Shown: positions 1 through 9,847, numbered from the stretch's first letter. The stretch is 64,000 nt of DNA from RUG13615 sp040307715 (GCA_040307715.1 JAWRJC010000026.1:17346-81345); one strand, 5' to 3'. Program-made: numbers and translations. The notes: generated by a model from the letters alone, not told the origin.

Positions 1-564
1 GATCTCGCCGGTCTTCGCAGCGGCATCCGTACACAGATGGTTGAGGATCGTCGATTTGCCGACCCCGGAGGGGCCCGCCAGAGCGACCTGTTTCCCGGCG
101 ATCCGTTCCGCAAGCGATTCGATCCCGTCTCCTGCAGAAGCGCTCAGGAACCGCGTCTCATAACAGTTGCCGTAGATCCGCTGAAGTCTCTCTTTCTCTT
201 CCGCTTTCGCCAGATCGGATTTGTTGAAACAGAGGACCGCTTCCGTTCCGGACATCTGCGCCATTACTAGAAATCTGTCGATCAGACGGATATTAGGGGC
301 CGGATGCCGGAATGCCGCCACGACAAGCAGCAGATCCACGTTGGCGATCGGCGGACGGACGAAGGAATTGCTGCGGGGATGGATCTTAGTCACATATCCC
401 TCGACTTCCTCTTCCTGCGTCCGGTCGATCATGACCCGGTCACCCACCATCGGGATAATGCCCTGCTTTTTGAACAGACCGCGGGCGCGGCACTGATAGA
501 TGCCTTCTTCAGTCTCAACATAGTAGAAACCGCCCACGCCCCGGATGATCAGTCCCTCGATCAT
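1..564 (-). CDS. rsgA: Ribosome small-subunit maturation GTPase RsgA (C-terminus cut by window edge)
   Basis: RsgA is a circularly permuted GTPase that acts late in 30S subunit assembly. About 188 N-terminal residues are visible: an OB-fold-like start, then the G4 motif FNKSDL, then the P-loop GPSGVGKST. Finding G4 before G1 is the family hallmark. The zinc-binding C-terminal domain lies outside the window. The ATG overlaps the stop of the PASTA kinase gene as TGATG, so translation is probably coupled. The order prpC-prkC-rsgA is the usual Bacillota order. The identification is firm; only the truncated end is unseen. Confidence 0.95.
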   Translation of the reverse strand, partial: MIEGLIIRGVGGFYYVETEEGIYQCRARGLFKKQGIIPMVGDRVMIDRTQEEEVEGYVTKIHPRSNSFVRPPIANVDLLLVVAAFRHPAPNIRLIDRFLVMAQMSGTEAVLCFNKSDLAKAEEKERLQRIYGNCYETRFLSASAGDGIESLAERIAGKQVALAGPSGVGKSTILNHLCTDAAAKTGEI

Positions 565-2477
565 CACATCGCTCCTTCAGCGAAATCGACGGACTGCTCG
601 TAAACCGTCTCATTATCGAAGATGACAACGATTTTGCCCTGTCCTGTGCCGGTGATCTCCACCGATATGCCTTCATCGACCTTCGCGCACTGCTGGTTGG
701 TGATGACGTTGCGGGTGCCGTTGTCATCGGTCACCGTCACCGTCATGTAGAAGACCTCTTCCTTGGCCGCCGAGAAATCAACGTAGTAGTTGATCGTCGA
801 CGAAGCACCGGTGCTGACGACGACGCTGACGGATGTTCCTTCGTCGATCTTGTTGCCGCCCGCGTACTGCTGGTCGATGATCTGCCCTTTCGGATAAGTC
901 TTGCTGATCTGGTACTCGACAGAACCGAGATACAGACCGTTGTTTTCAAGCTTGGAACGGGCCTCGTCTTCTGTCAGACCGCGCAGATCCGGTACGGTGA
1001 CCTGCCGTTTGCCCTGCCCGTTACTGATCACCAGTGAGATCTCGGACCCCGGCGAAGCCTTGCTGCCTGCTTCCGGCGTCTGGCTCAGGACCTGGCCGGC
1101 AGGCTGCGTGCTGGTCTCCTCCGTGGATCCCGCATACACGAACCCCGCTTCTTCGATCGCCGCGACCGCTTCTTTTTCATCCATCCCGATCAGATACGGC
1201 ACCTCACCTTCCGAAGCACCGATCGAAAGATCGACCGTGACCGTTGTTCCCTCCTTGACCTTGGTATGTTCCCGCGGGTCCTGGGCGACGATCAGCCCGG
1301 CTTCGTAATCATCGCTGAAGACTTTGTCCCCTTTCTGGATCTTCAGCCCTCTGTCTTTGAGCTGCTCTTCCGCCTGCTCATACGTCATCCCGTGCAGGTC
1401 GGGAACTTCGATCTCCTTCTTGGAGAACTTGCCTGTGGCAAGCCCGATGACCATGATCAGCACCAGCAGCGCAACGCCTGCGCCGATCATGATGAGCGCC
1501 CGTTTTTTCTTCGTCTTGTCGTTGCCTTTGCCGCCGCCCTGGCTGCCGCGCGGGTCATCCGGCAGGAGCCCCGCCGCAACGAGTTCGTCCCGGCTGCCGG
1601 CAACGATGGTATCTCCGTTGTGGTATTTCGGCCGGTGGTTGAGATCAAAACTGCTCAGAAGATCGACCTCATCCAGCGCTTTGATCAGTTCTTCCGCTGT
1701 CTGATAGCGGTTGATCTGGATCTTGTCGGTCGCTTTCATAACGATCTTCTCAAGCGCCGGCGGGATGCCGTCCACGATCTTCGAGGGCGGTATGATCGGG
1801 TCGTTGATATGCATCAGCGCGATCGATACCGGATTGTCACCGTCGAACGGAACATCCCCCGTGAGCATCTCATACATGACAATGCCAAGCGAATACAGAT
1901 CCGAACGCTCATCCACATAGCCGCCTCTGGCCTGCTCCGGCGAGAAATAGTGGACCGAGCCGATGATCGTCTCCTCCGTGTTCTCCACGATCGTGTTGAC
2001 GCTGACCGCCTTCGCGATGCCAAAGTCCGCGATCTTCGCGACGCCGTCTTCGTTGACAAGGATGTTGTGCGGCTTGACGTCGCGGTGGATGATCCCCGCC
2101 TTGTGCGCCGCTGCGAGACCGCTCGCGATCTGTCTCGACAGATCCATCACACGCCGGTAATCCAGCGGGCCTTCCTCCTTGATGATGTCGCTCAGGGCTT
2201 TGCCCTTCACCAGTTCCATAACGATGTAGTTGATGTTGCCCTCTTTGCCGACATCATATACACCGACGATGTTCGCGTGGGTCAGCCGCGCAGCTGCATG
2301 CGATTCTTTGCGGAAGTTCTCGATAAACTTCTCATCCCCGGTGAACTGGGGCTTGAGGATCTTGACTGCGACATGCCGGCTCAACAATTTATCCATCGCA
2401 CGGTAGACAACGGCCATGCCGCCGTCTCCGATCTTTTCCAGTAATTCATACCGGCCCGCAAGGACTTTACTGCTCAT
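564..2477 (-). CDS. prkC: PASTA-domain transmembrane Ser/Thr protein kinase (PrkC/StkP type)
   Basis: This is a 637-residue eukaryotic-type kinase that senses cell-wall fragments in this family. The kinase domain (about 10-270) has the glycine loop IGDGGMAVVY, the catalytic Lys39 in AVKI, the HRD loop at 131-133 and DFG at 151-153. A basic stretch precedes one membrane helix at about 327-349. Three extracellular PASTA repeats follow (about 358-418, 425-486 and 495-556), then a beta-rich C-terminal domain of about 75 residues. The start overlaps the end of the phosphatase gene by 11 bases and has GGGAGGAAG upstream. Function by family: phosphorylation of cell-division, cell-wall and translation proteins, reversed by the neighbouring phosphatase. 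Confidence 0.96.
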   Translation of the reverse strand: MSSKVLAGRYELLEKIGDGGMAVVYRAMDKLLSRHVAVKILKPQFTGDEKFIENFRKESHAAARLTHANIVGVYDVGKEGNINYIVMELVKGKALSDIIKEEGPLDYRRVMDLSRQIASGLAAAHKAGIIHRDVKPHNILVNEDGVAKIADFGIAKAVSVNTIVENTEETIIGSVHYFSPEQARGGYVDERSDLYSLGIVMYEMLTGDVPFDGDNPVSIALMHINDPIIPPSKIVDGIPPALEKIVMKATDKIQINRYQTAEELIKALDEVDLLSSFDLNHRPKYHNGDTIVAGSRDELVAAGLLPDDPRGSQGGGKGNDKTKKKRALIMIGAGVALLVLIMVIGLATGKFSKKEIEVPDLHGMTYEQAEEQLKDRGLKIQKGDKVFSDDYEAGLIVAQDPREHTKVKEGTTVTVDLSIGASEGEVPYLIGMDEKEAVAAIEEAGFVYAGSTEETSTQPAGQVLSQTPEAGSKASPGSEISLVISNGQGKRQVTVPDLRGLTEDEARSKLENNGLYLGSVEYQISKTYPKGQIIDQQYAGGNKIDEGTSVSVVVSTGASSTINYYVDFSAAKEEVFYMTVTVTDDNGTRNVITNQQCAKVDEGISVEITGTGQGKIVVIFDNETVYEQSVDFAEGAM

Positions 2478-3216
2478 TCTGACTTCCTCCCTGGACCTTC
2501 ACAGTGATCGCGGTGATGTTGTCCCTGCCGCCGTTTTCATTGGCACGGTCTACCAGCCGCTCCGTTAACACCTGCATATCTTCATCATCCTGCAGGATCT
2601 CGATCATTTCTTCTCTGGAGAGTTCTCCGTACAGCCCGTCTGTGCAGAGCAGCAGGATATCCCCCTCCCGTATCTCCACATCGTACTGGTCGCCTTCCAC
2701 GGTCAGTTCCGCGCCGATCGCCTTGGTGATCACGTGGCCCCGCTTGTGGTGGCGCGCCTCCTCTTCTGTCAGAACGCCCATGCGGATCAGCGCATTGACG
2801 TAGGAATGGTCTTCCGTGATCTGCAGCAGCTGGCCGTCCGCATAGAGATACGCCCGGCTGTCTCCCACATTGGCAAAGAACGCTTTGTCCTCCCGCACGT
2901 GGCACAGGACCAGCGTTGTGGCCATTCCTCTGTTTTCCGGCTGCTCTCTGCCCGCTTCGACCACGCTTTCGTTGGCCCTGGCAAGGCAGGCGTCGAACAG
3001 GTCTCCGATGTCCCTTTCATTGACGCCGGCCAGATGGTTGATGCTCATAAAATCCCGGCAGGTGTCCACCGCTGTCTTGCTGGCAATCTCGCCGGCATTG
3101 TTGCCGCCGACACCGTCCGCGATGATGAACAGCCGCTCTTCCGCAACGATGGCGCAGGCGTCTTCGTTGAGGCTGCGTTTTCTGCCTTTGTCGCTTTTGT
3201 AACCGACTCTTAACAT
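2467..3216 (-). CDS. prpC: PP2C-family Ser/Thr protein phosphatase (PrpC/Stp type)
   Basis: This 249-residue metal-dependent phosphatase is the expected antagonist of the PASTA kinase. It shows the PP2C motifs RSLNEDA near the N-terminus, the metal-binding ADGVGG, CTDGLYGEL, and GGRDNIT near the C-terminus. There is no signal peptide or membrane segment, so it is cytoplasmic. GGAGG lies 5 bases before the ATG. It overlaps the kinase gene. In Bacillus an rlmN gene sits between rsmB and prpC; it is absent here. Confidence 0.95.
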   Translation of the reverse strand: MLRVGYKSDKGRKRSLNEDACAIVAEERLFIIADGVGGNNAGEIASKTAVDTCRDFMSINHLAGVNERDIGDLFDACLARANESVVEAGREQPENRGMATTLVLCHVREDKAFFANVGDSRAYLYADGQLLQITEDHSYVNALIRMGVLTEEEARHHKRGHVITKAIGAELTVEGDQYDVEIREGDILLLCTDGLYGELSREEMIEILQDDEDMQVLTERLVDRANENGGRDNITAITVKVQGGSQNEQ

Positions 3217-3249
3217 AGTTCCTCCGGTCGGCCGGACCCAAATCCGGCT

Positions 3250-4551
3250 TTACTGATTGGTGATGGAATCGCTCTTCCGCATCTTGCAGATGAAGAATCC
3301 GTCTGTTCCGTTCACATGCGGCAGCAGCTGCTTCGTCTCCTCGACCATGAAGTTCGGATGGCTCCTGAGGAAGGAACTGACGACCTCTTCATTCTCGCGG
3401 GGATTGATCGTGCATGTGCTGTAAACCAGCACGCCGCCCGCATTGACATATTTGGAAGCAGCTTCGAGGATCGCCTGCTGCTTCTGCGGCAGCATAGCCA
3501 TTTCTTCGTTATAACTCTTGTATTTGATCTCCGGCTTGCGGCGTACGACACCCAGACCGGAACACGGCGCATCGACGAGCACCCTGTCGGCCTTCCCGAC
3601 CAGAGAAGAATCCACACGCGTTGAATCCCAGGTCCTCGTCTCGACGATCTTCACGCCGAGCCGCGCTGCTTCGTGTTCGATCAGCGCGATCTTCCGCTTG
3701 TAAATATCCTGGGCAACGATGCGGCCGCGGTTGTTCATGCGTTCCGCGATCGCCATGGTCTTGCCGCCCGGGGCAGCGCAGACATCAACAACTGTATTGC
3801 CCTGCTGCGGATCCAGGACCTCCGCGACCATCTGCGACGCTTCATCCTGCACGGAGAACAGCCCGTTCGCGTACAGGTCGCTTTCGAGAAGACCGCTGCC
3901 CTTGATATGGAGCGCATTGGCGCTGTAACGCCCTTCCGTGACAGTATAGCCGCGTTCCTCCAGGACCTGGATCAGATCCTTCTTCATGATCTTCAGCCAG
4001 TTCAGACGGATCGTGAACGGCGGTGCTTCATCCCCGGAAGAGAGAAGCGATTCGACGAAGGACGGATCATCATACTCGTCCAGCCAGAGACGGACGATCC
4101 ACGGTGCATAGGAGTACTTCACCGACAGATACGCAACGAGATCCTCGTCCCTGTCCGGCAGGGTGAGCGAGTCTTTTTTCTTCAGGTAGCCCCGCAGCAC
4201 ACCATTGATGAATCCGCCGCGCCCCCGCGCATACCGCTTAGCCAGAGAAACACTTTCGTTGACGGCCGCATAATCCGGCACGCTGTCCATATACGCCAGT
4301 TGATACAAGCCCATCCGCAGGATGGTCAGGTCCTGGTGTCTGACGCTTTTGATCCCTTTTTCGATCAGCTGATCGAGGTAGTGATCAAGAAGCATCTTGT
4401 TCTCCAGCACACCGTAGACCAGTTCGCGCACAAAAGCGGGGTCGTCCGGTTTATTGATGAGGATATGGTGGTTGAGAGCGAGATTGGAATAAGCCTTTTT
4501 CGTCTCCATATCCAGCAGTGTATGATAGGCTGTTTTTCTGTTTGCGTCCAT
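3250..4551 (-). CDS. rsmB: 16S rRNA (cytosine-967-C5)-methyltransferase RsmB
   Basis: This 433-residue protein has an N-terminal NusB-like RNA-binding domain (about 1-140) and a C-terminal SAM-dependent methyltransferase domain. Visible motifs are the SAM-binding DVCAAPGGKT, the VDAPCSGLGVVRRKPEI block with the PC motif, and the catalytic cysteine in VYSTCT. It methylates C967 of 16S rRNA in the family. It starts one base after the stop of the upstream peptidase gene (TAA-C-ATG), which indicates one operon with fmt and def. Confidence 0.95.
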   Translation of the reverse strand: MDANRKTAYHTLLDMETKKAYSNLALNHHILINKPDDPAFVRELVYGVLENKMLLDHYLDQLIEKGIKSVRHQDLTILRMGLYQLAYMDSVPDYAAVNESVSLAKRYARGRGGFINGVLRGYLKKKDSLTLPDRDEDLVAYLSVKYSYAPWIVRLWLDEYDDPSFVESLLSSGDEAPPFTIRLNWLKIMKKDLIQVLEERGYTVTEGRYSANALHIKGSGLLESDLYANGLFSVQDEASQMVAEVLDPQQGNTVVDVCAAPGGKTMAIAERMNNRGRIVAQDIYKRKIALIEHEAARLGVKIVETRTWDSTRVDSSLVGKADRVLVDAPCSGLGVVRRKPEIKYKSYNEEMAMLPQKQQAILEAASKYVNAGGVLVYSTCTINPRENEEVVSSFLRSHPNFMVEETKQLLPHVNGTDGFFICKMRKSDSITNQ

Positions 4552-4552
4552 G

Positions 4553-5257
4553 TTATCTCCTGTCGCCCCGGATCAGCAGGATCCGGATCAGTTGCAGCAG
4601 CGAAGTGGCAAGCGCTGCCACATAAGTCATCGCCGCCGCTGTCAGCATTTTTCTTGCCCCGGGGACTTCCTCCTCGAGGATGAGTCCGGTGGCTTCGAGT
4701 TCCCGTACGGCGCGCCTGCTGGCATCCAGTTCGACCGGCAATGTCACGCCGTGGAACAGGACGACCGCCGCAAAGGCGATCACACCGATGTTGAAAAGAA
4801 GGTTGCCGGAGTCGTAACTGCCGGCTGCGATCAGCATGACGCCGATCAGAAGGAGCGGCCAGCTGGCCATGGAGACCACACTGACAGGCCGCGCCAGCGC
4901 ATTGCGGAATGCGAGCGGCGCGTAATTGGTACCGTACTGCATCGCGTGTCCGGTCTCATGCGCGGCAACGCTGACCGAAGCGATGCTCGTGCCGTCATGG
5001 ATATCGGAAGACAGCCTGATCACCTGGTTTTTCGGATCGAAGTGATCGGACAGCACACCCTGTACGCGTTCGATCCGGATGTGGGACAGACCGTTCCTGT
5101 CCAGAAGATACCGGGCCGCCTCGGCACCTGTGATCTGCCGGCGTGTCGGCAGCTGCCGGTACCTCGCGTAAGAGGTCTTCAGTTTTCCCTGCGCCCACAT
5201 CGTGAACAGGATCGCCGGGATCAGCACAAGGTATGTGGGATCGTAGAAACCGTACAT
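4553..5257 (-). CDS. YugP-like neutral zinc metallopeptidase, membrane-bound
   Basis: This protein of about 234 residues matches the Zn_peptidase_2 (YugP) family. It has an N-terminal hydrophobic segment (YLVLIPAILFTMWA), the zinc-binding motif AAHETGHAMQ near residue 110, and two or three further hydrophobic segments towards the C-terminus. The physiological substrate is unknown. A GTG at 5263 is possible, but GGGGGTG stands at the right distance before the ATG at 5257, so that start is preferred. The gene sits between fmt and rsmB, which are adjacent in Bacillus. This arrangement is common in Clostridia. Confidence 0.88.
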   Translation of the reverse strand: MYGFYDPTYLVLIPAILFTMWAQGKLKTSYARYRQLPTRRQITGAEAARYLLDRNGLSHIRIERVQGVLSDHFDPKNQVIRLSSDIHDGTSIASVSVAAHETGHAMQYGTNYAPLAFRNALARPVSVVSMASWPLLLIGVMLIAAGSYDSGNLLFNIGVIAFAAVVLFHGVTLPVELDASRRAVRELEATGLILEEEVPGARKMLTAAAMTYVAALATSLLQLIRILLIRGDRR

Positions 5258-5297
5258 ATTCACCCCCGCATTACAAACAAATGCTTATCAAGTTATT

Positions 5298-6230
5298 TTA
5301 TCCTAAAACCGTACCATTTTCAATGGAATGCCCCTTCAAATACGCATCCGCCGCCATGCGTTTCTTTCCAGGTGCCTGTACTTCTGTCGCAAGAAGCGCG
5401 TCTTCCGCGCAGGCAATCAGGATCCCTTCCGTGTCCGCCCGCAGGACCGTGCCCGGCACGGCGCCGTGTGCGCCGCGTACGACCGCGGCTTTCCAGATCT
5501 TGAACGGCTGTCCGTTCAGATAGGTGAACGTCCCCGGCCAGGGATAAAGACCGCGGACCCGGCGTTCGAGTTCAGCAGCGGAGCGGGAAAAATCAAGCAA
5601 TCCATCCTGCTTGGTGATCATCGGCGCATACGTTGCCAGCGCATCGTTCTGCGCTGCCGGCTGCAGCGATTCACCGGCTTCGATCCGCGCGAGGACTTCG
5701 GCGATCAGTACCGCCCCTTTTTCCGCAAGGATCTCAAAGAGTTCCTCCGCGTTGCAGCGGTCGGCCGGCACAGCTGTCTCTGCCAGCACGGCACCTGTAT
5801 CCATGCCCTCATCCATCTGCATGACGGCGACACCGCCCTTTTCATCGCCTGCCAGAATGGTCCACTGGATCGGTGCGGCGCCGCGGTGGCGCGGCAGCAG
5901 CGAACCATGTACATTCAGACAGCCGTACCGCGGGATCTCAAGGATCTCTTTCGGCAGGATCTTGCCGTACGCGATCACGACGATGGCGTCCGGCGCGGTC
6001 TGCCGCAGCTGCTCGAACAGTACCGTGTTCCCTTTGACCTTGCCGGGCTGCACGACCGGCAGCCCCAGCGCCAGTGCCTTCTCCTTGACAGGGGAAGCCT
6101 GGACCTTGTTGCCGCGGCCTTTCATCGCATCCGGCTTGGTCACGACGAGCGCGATCTCATGACCGTCTGCCGTCAGCCTTTCCAGTGCAGGGACCGCAAA
6201 ATCTGGTGTGCCCATAAAAACGATCTTCAT
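5298..6230 (-). CDS. fmt: Methionyl-tRNA formyltransferase
   Basis: This 310-residue enzyme formylates initiator Met-tRNA with 10-formyl-THF. The N-terminal Rossmann domain begins MKIVFMGTPDFAVPAL. The catalytic region has NVHGSLLPRHRGAAPIQW with the essential Asn-His pair, and MDEGMDTGAVL follows. The C-terminal OB-like domain (about 205-310) is complete. It lies 17 bases downstream of def, the standard pairing of formyl addition and removal. Length and motifs are normal. Confidence 0.97.
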   Translation of the reverse strand: MKIVFMGTPDFAVPALERLTADGHEIALVVTKPDAMKGRGNKVQASPVKEKALALGLPVVQPGKVKGNTVLFEQLRQTAPDAIVVIAYGKILPKEILEIPRYGCLNVHGSLLPRHRGAAPIQWTILAGDEKGGVAVMQMDEGMDTGAVLAETAVPADRCNAEELFEILAEKGAVLIAEVLARIEAGESLQPAAQNDALATYAPMITKQDGLLDFSRSAAELERRVRGLYPWPGTFTYLNGQPFKIWKAAVVRGAHGAVPGTVLRADTEGILIACAEDALLATEVQAPGKKRMAADAYLKGHSIENGTVLG

Positions 6231-6247
6231 CGGCAGTTCTCCCGTTC

Positions 6248-6742
6248 TTATTCTTCCGTATCTTCTGCGCCATCCTCATCCTGCAGTTCAGGCTTATGGA
6301 TATCCGTCGCTTTGCTTGTGTAAAGGATCCCCTGCAGGTGATCCATCTCATGGCTGGCCGCAACAGCGTCAAACCCTTCGAAAACATATTCTTCAAGGCC
6401 GCCTCTGCGGTTCTGAGAACGGACCTTGATCTTCATCGGGCGCTTCACACAGCCGATATAACCGGGCACGCTGAGGCACCCCTCATATCCTTCCTGTTCT
6501 CCCTCCTGCTCGATGATGACAGGGTTGATGAGTTCCGTGACATACCCGGGTTCCGGCTCGATGACACAGACCTGACGCAGTACGCCGACCTGCGGAGCGG
6601 CGATGCCGACCCCTTCCGCGTCGCGCATGGTCTCGATCATATCATCCAGCAGTTCCGCGAGCCGGCCGTCGAATTTCACGACCTCTCTGCACTTTTTAGT
6701 AAGGATCTCGTCCCCTTCCACGACGATATTGCGTAATGCCAT
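6248..6742 (-). CDS. def: Peptide deformylase
   Basis: This 164-residue metalloenzyme removes the formyl group from nascent proteins. All three signature motifs are visible: GVGIAAPQVG, the EGCLSVPG motif with the metal-ligand Cys, and HEMDHLQG with two His ligands and the catalytic Glu. The C-terminal tail of about 15 residues is acidic. It starts one base after the priA stop (TAA-T-ATG), so the two genes are probably translationally coupled. Confidence 0.97.
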   Translation of the reverse strand: MALRNIVVEGDEILTKKCREVVKFDGRLAELLDDMIETMRDAEGVGIAAPQVGVLRQVCVIEPEPGYVTELINPVIIEQEGEQEGYEGCLSVPGYIGCVKRPMKIKVRSQNRRGGLEEYVFEGFDAVAASHEMDHLQGILYTSKATDIHKPELQDEDGAEDTEE

Positions 6743-6743
6743 A

Positions 6744-8756
6744 TTAAGACCTCCATAAACTGTAGGGATTGACGTCCGCTACGATGCTGTATGCTTTTCT
6801 TTCCTGTCTGTCCCGCTCGCGCAGAGCCATCAGGCGTTTTCTGTACTGATTGGTTTCCTCCGGCAGACTGCGGATCAGAAGACACTCTCTGTATTCCGTC
6901 ACCGCCCGGTCGTATTCCAGCCCGCCTGCGGGAACGATATCCGCCGCACAGGCGCCCATCCGGATGAGATCACCGCGCCAGGTGCGCACAGCCTGCTGCA
7001 GCGCCTTCCGGTCTTTGCCGCCGAAGACGACCTGGATGATGTCCGTGAACGGCGGATAGCCGTACTGCCTGCGCCGCTCCAGTTCTTTTTCAAAGAATGC
7101 TTCGTAATCCTGCGCGGCTGCTGCCTGCACCGCATAGTGTCCGGGGGTGTAGGTCTGGATGATGACCTGCCCCTGCTCATCGCCGCGCCCCGCTCGCCCC
7201 GCCGCCTGCGTGACGAGCTGAAATGCCCGCTCCGGCGCCCGGTAATCCGGGATATTGAGGAGCACGTCGCAGGAGATGATCCCGACCAGCCCCACATTGC
7301 GGTAGTCCAGTCCCTTGGCGACTACCTGCGTGCCTACAAGGATCCGGATCTGTCCCTGCGCGAACGCGTCGAGCGTTTTTTCAAGCGTCCCTTTGCGTTT
7401 CATCGCGTCGAGATCCAGTCTCGCGGCGGGCGCGTCCGGGAACAGCTGCCCGATCGTTTCGACGACTCTTTCCGTCCCGGTGCCGAACCCCTTGATGTAC
7501 GTGCTGCCGCAGGAGGGGCAGCGCGCAGGGAGCGGTTCTCTGTGGTCGCAGTAGTGACAGACGAGCTGTCCGTCCCCCTTGTGGTACGTGAGGGAGATCC
7601 CGCACTTGGGACACTCCATCACATGACCGCACGCGCGGCACGAGACGAACGTCTGATACCCGCGGCGGTTCATGAACAGGATCACCTGCTGCCCTTTGGA
7701 GAGCGTTTCCTCCATCGCCGTGTGAAGACGCCGGCTGATGACGGACGTATTGCCCGCCGCCAGTTCCGGCCGCATGTCCACGATCTCCATGCGCGGCAGT
7801 TTCACCTTGTTATATCTTTCTTTTAATTCCAGCAGCGTGAAGATCCCGCGGCGGCTTCTCTCATAGGAGAGCACCGACGGTGTCGCGCTGCCCATCACGA
7901 CGATCCCGCCGGATGGTTTGGTCCGTTTGATCGCGATCTCGAGTGTGTCATATTTCGGAGACATGTCGGACTTGTACGTACTCTCATGCTCCTCGTCGAG
8001 GATCACGATGCCGATGTCACGCAGCGGCGCGAAGACCGCGGACCTGGCGCCGACAACGATGCGCGCTTCGCCGCGCTGCACGCGCTGCCATTCGTCATAC
8101 CGTTCCCCGGCGGACAGACGGCTGTGAAAAACCGCTATATTGTCTCTGCCGAACCGCCCCGCAAAGCGTTCGATGATCTGCTTGGTCAGCGAGATCTCCG
8201 GGACCAGCATGACCGCTGTTTTGCCGCGCTCCGTCACTTTCCGGATCAGCTGCATGTAGACTTCCGTCTTGCCGCTGCCCGTGACGCCTTTGAGCAGGAA
8301 CAGTTCATGGCGGTCCGCCCCGATGCTCTGCTCCATTCTGGCGATCACGCGCGCCTGCTCGTCCGTCAGCGCATCGATGGGCTGCGGCTCCGCTGTGATC
8401 TTCGCCAGCGGATCGCGTTTTCTGCCGCGCGCGGATGGTTTGCCAGGCGCAAGGAACAGCTTGACCGCGTCCATATACCGGCACAGATACCGGCTGTGCA
8501 TCCAGCGCGCCAGTTCCATGCTCTCCCTGCCAAGAGGCACATCCTCCGTCAGTTCAGCCACATTCTTCAGGCCTTTTACCGGCGCCGGCAGTGTATCCAT
8601 CACATCGAACACATAAGCGTCCTTCAGCGCCTTCCCTTTGCCGAACGCGACCCGGACGTGGCTGCCCGGACAGACCTCGTCGAACGCACAGCGGTACGTA
8701 TACAGATCGTCCGTCAGATGGCTCTTATTGTCGATCGTGACATTGACGTACTTCAT
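6744..8756 (-). CDS. priA: Primosomal replication-restart helicase PriA
   Basis: This 670-residue superfamily 2 helicase reloads the replisome at stalled forks. The order is an N-terminal 3'-DNA-binding domain (about 1-95), Walker A GVTGSGKTEVY, the Walker B box DEEHE, then a zinc module with paired cysteines (CRACGH, CPKCG, CHYCDH, CPSCGS) and helicase motifs through QMLGRAGRG-like QAAGRAGRG. It is 60-130 residues shorter than typical PriA, and the shortening is in the N-terminal part. It lies between asnA and def. No clear promoter was seen immediately upstream. Confidence 0.96.
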   Translation of the reverse strand: MKYVNVTIDNKSHLTDDLYTYRCAFDEVCPGSHVRVAFGKGKALKDAYVFDVMDTLPAPVKGLKNVAELTEDVPLGRESMELARWMHSRYLCRYMDAVKLFLAPGKPSARGRKRDPLAKITAEPQPIDALTDEQARVIARMEQSIGADRHELFLLKGVTGSGKTEVYMQLIRKVTERGKTAVMLVPEISLTKQIIERFAGRFGRDNIAVFHSRLSAGERYDEWQRVQRGEARIVVGARSAVFAPLRDIGIVILDEEHESTYKSDMSPKYDTLEIAIKRTKPSGGIVVMGSATPSVLSYERSRRGIFTLLELKERYNKVKLPRMEIVDMRPELAAGNTSVISRRLHTAMEETLSKGQQVILFMNRRGYQTFVSCRACGHVMECPKCGISLTYHKGDGQLVCHYCDHREPLPARCPSCGSTYIKGFGTGTERVVETIGQLFPDAPAARLDLDAMKRKGTLEKTLDAFAQGQIRILVGTQVVAKGLDYRNVGLVGIISCDVLLNIPDYRAPERAFQLVTQAAGRAGRGDEQGQVIIQTYTPGHYAVQAAAAQDYEAFFEKELERRRQYGYPPFTDIIQVVFGGKDRKALQQAVRTWRGDLIRMGACAADIVPAGGLEYDRAVTEYRECLLIRSLPEETNQYRKRLMALRERDRQERKAYSIVADVNPYSLWRS

Positions 8757-8786
8757 CGCGCGCCCGCTCTTCGTCCTTCCCGTTTT

Positions 8787-9797
8787 CTACAGAAGCAGGA
8801 TCCCCGCTTCTTCACACTCTTTGATCATATCGTCCGGCCAGATGGATGCCTGCACTTCGCCGATGTGGGCCTTGCGCAGGAAGTACATGCACAGACGGCT
8901 CTGGCCGATGCCGCCGCCGATGGTGTACGGCAGTTCGCAGTTCAGGATCGCTTTGTGGAACGGCAGTTCCATGCGCTCTTCCTGCCCTTCCGCGATCAGC
9001 TGGCTGCGCATGCTGTTCTCGTCGACACGGATGCCCATGGACGAGATCTCGAACGCTCTTCCGAGCACGTCGTTCCAAAGAATGATATCGCCGTTGAGTT
9101 CCCAGTCGTCGTAGTCCGCCGCACGGCCGTCGTGCTTTTCACCGGATTTCAGGCGGCCGCCGATCTTCTGGATGAAGACCGCCCGCTTTTCTTCGGTGAT
9201 CGCGTCTTCTCTTTCCTTCGGCGTCTTGTCCGGATACATATCCTCCAGTTCCTGTGTCGTCACGAAGAAAATCTCATTGGGAAGATCGGTGCGGATCTCC
9301 GAATAGTGGCGGTTGACGAAATCATTGAGGTTCTTAAGAGACAGATAGATGCGCTCGACCGTCGCCTTGAGATACGCCTCTGTACGCTCTTCCTTCTTGA
9401 TCGCCTTCTCCCAGTCCCACTGGTCGACGTAGATCGAATGCAGGTTGTCGAGTTCCTCGTCGCGGCGGATGGCGTTCATATCGGTGTAAATACCGTGCCC
9501 CGGACGGATCCCGTAGCGGCCGATCGCCATGCGCTTCCATTTGGCCAGCGACTGTACGACTTCCGCCTTATGCTCTTCCATATCAAGAATCGTAAAATCG
9601 ACCGTTCTTTCCACGCCGTTCAGGTTGTCGTTCAGACCGCTCTCGGGCAGTACGACCAGCGGAGCGCTGACACGGCGCAGGTTCAGGCCGTAAGCGATTT
9701 CCTGCTGAAAATAATCCTTGATCTTTTTGATCGCGCGCTGCGATTCCATGTAATCAAGAATCGGCGAGTAGTCTTCGGGGATGAATACTTTTGACAT
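8787..9797 (-). CDS. asnA: Aspartate-ammonia ligase AsnA
   Basis: This 336-residue ammonia-dependent asparagine synthetase resembles class II aspartyl-tRNA synthetases. Visible family blocks include LNLRRVSAPLVV, the GLNDNLNGVERTVDF block, and the C-terminal ATP-site motif GGGIGQSRLCMYFL. A good AAAGGA precedes the ATG. Only 50 bases separate it from queH, too little room for a T-box leader, so any Asn-responsive control would have to act elsewhere. It probably shares a transcript with queH. Confidence 0.97.
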   Translation of the reverse strand: MSKVFIPEDYSPILDYMESQRAIKKIKDYFQQEIAYGLNLRRVSAPLVVLPESGLNDNLNGVERTVDFTILDMEEHKAEVVQSLAKWKRMAIGRYGIRPGHGIYTDMNAIRRDEELDNLHSIYVDQWDWEKAIKKEERTEAYLKATVERIYLSLKNLNDFVNRHYSEIRTDLPNEIFFVTTQELEDMYPDKTPKEREDAITEEKRAVFIQKIGGRLKSGEKHDGRAADYDDWELNGDIILWNDVLGRAFEISSMGIRVDENSMRSQLIAEGQEERMELPFHKAILNCELPYTIGGGIGQSRLCMYFLRKAHIGEVQASIWPDDMIKECEEAGILLL

Positions 9798-9847
9798 GGG
9801 GATTTCCTTTCTGTGACTGACTTCACTTTCTTTCTAATTCACAATAA

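Noticed and set aside
7986..9794. A 602-codon open frame on the plus strand opposite priA and asnA
   Set aside because: It spans two well-identified genes on the other strand and has low-complexity Arg/Asp/His composition typical of antisense frames.
9798..9847. An Asn T-box leader before asnA
   Set aside because: Only 50 bases separate queH and asnA, and no T-box sequence or terminator is present.
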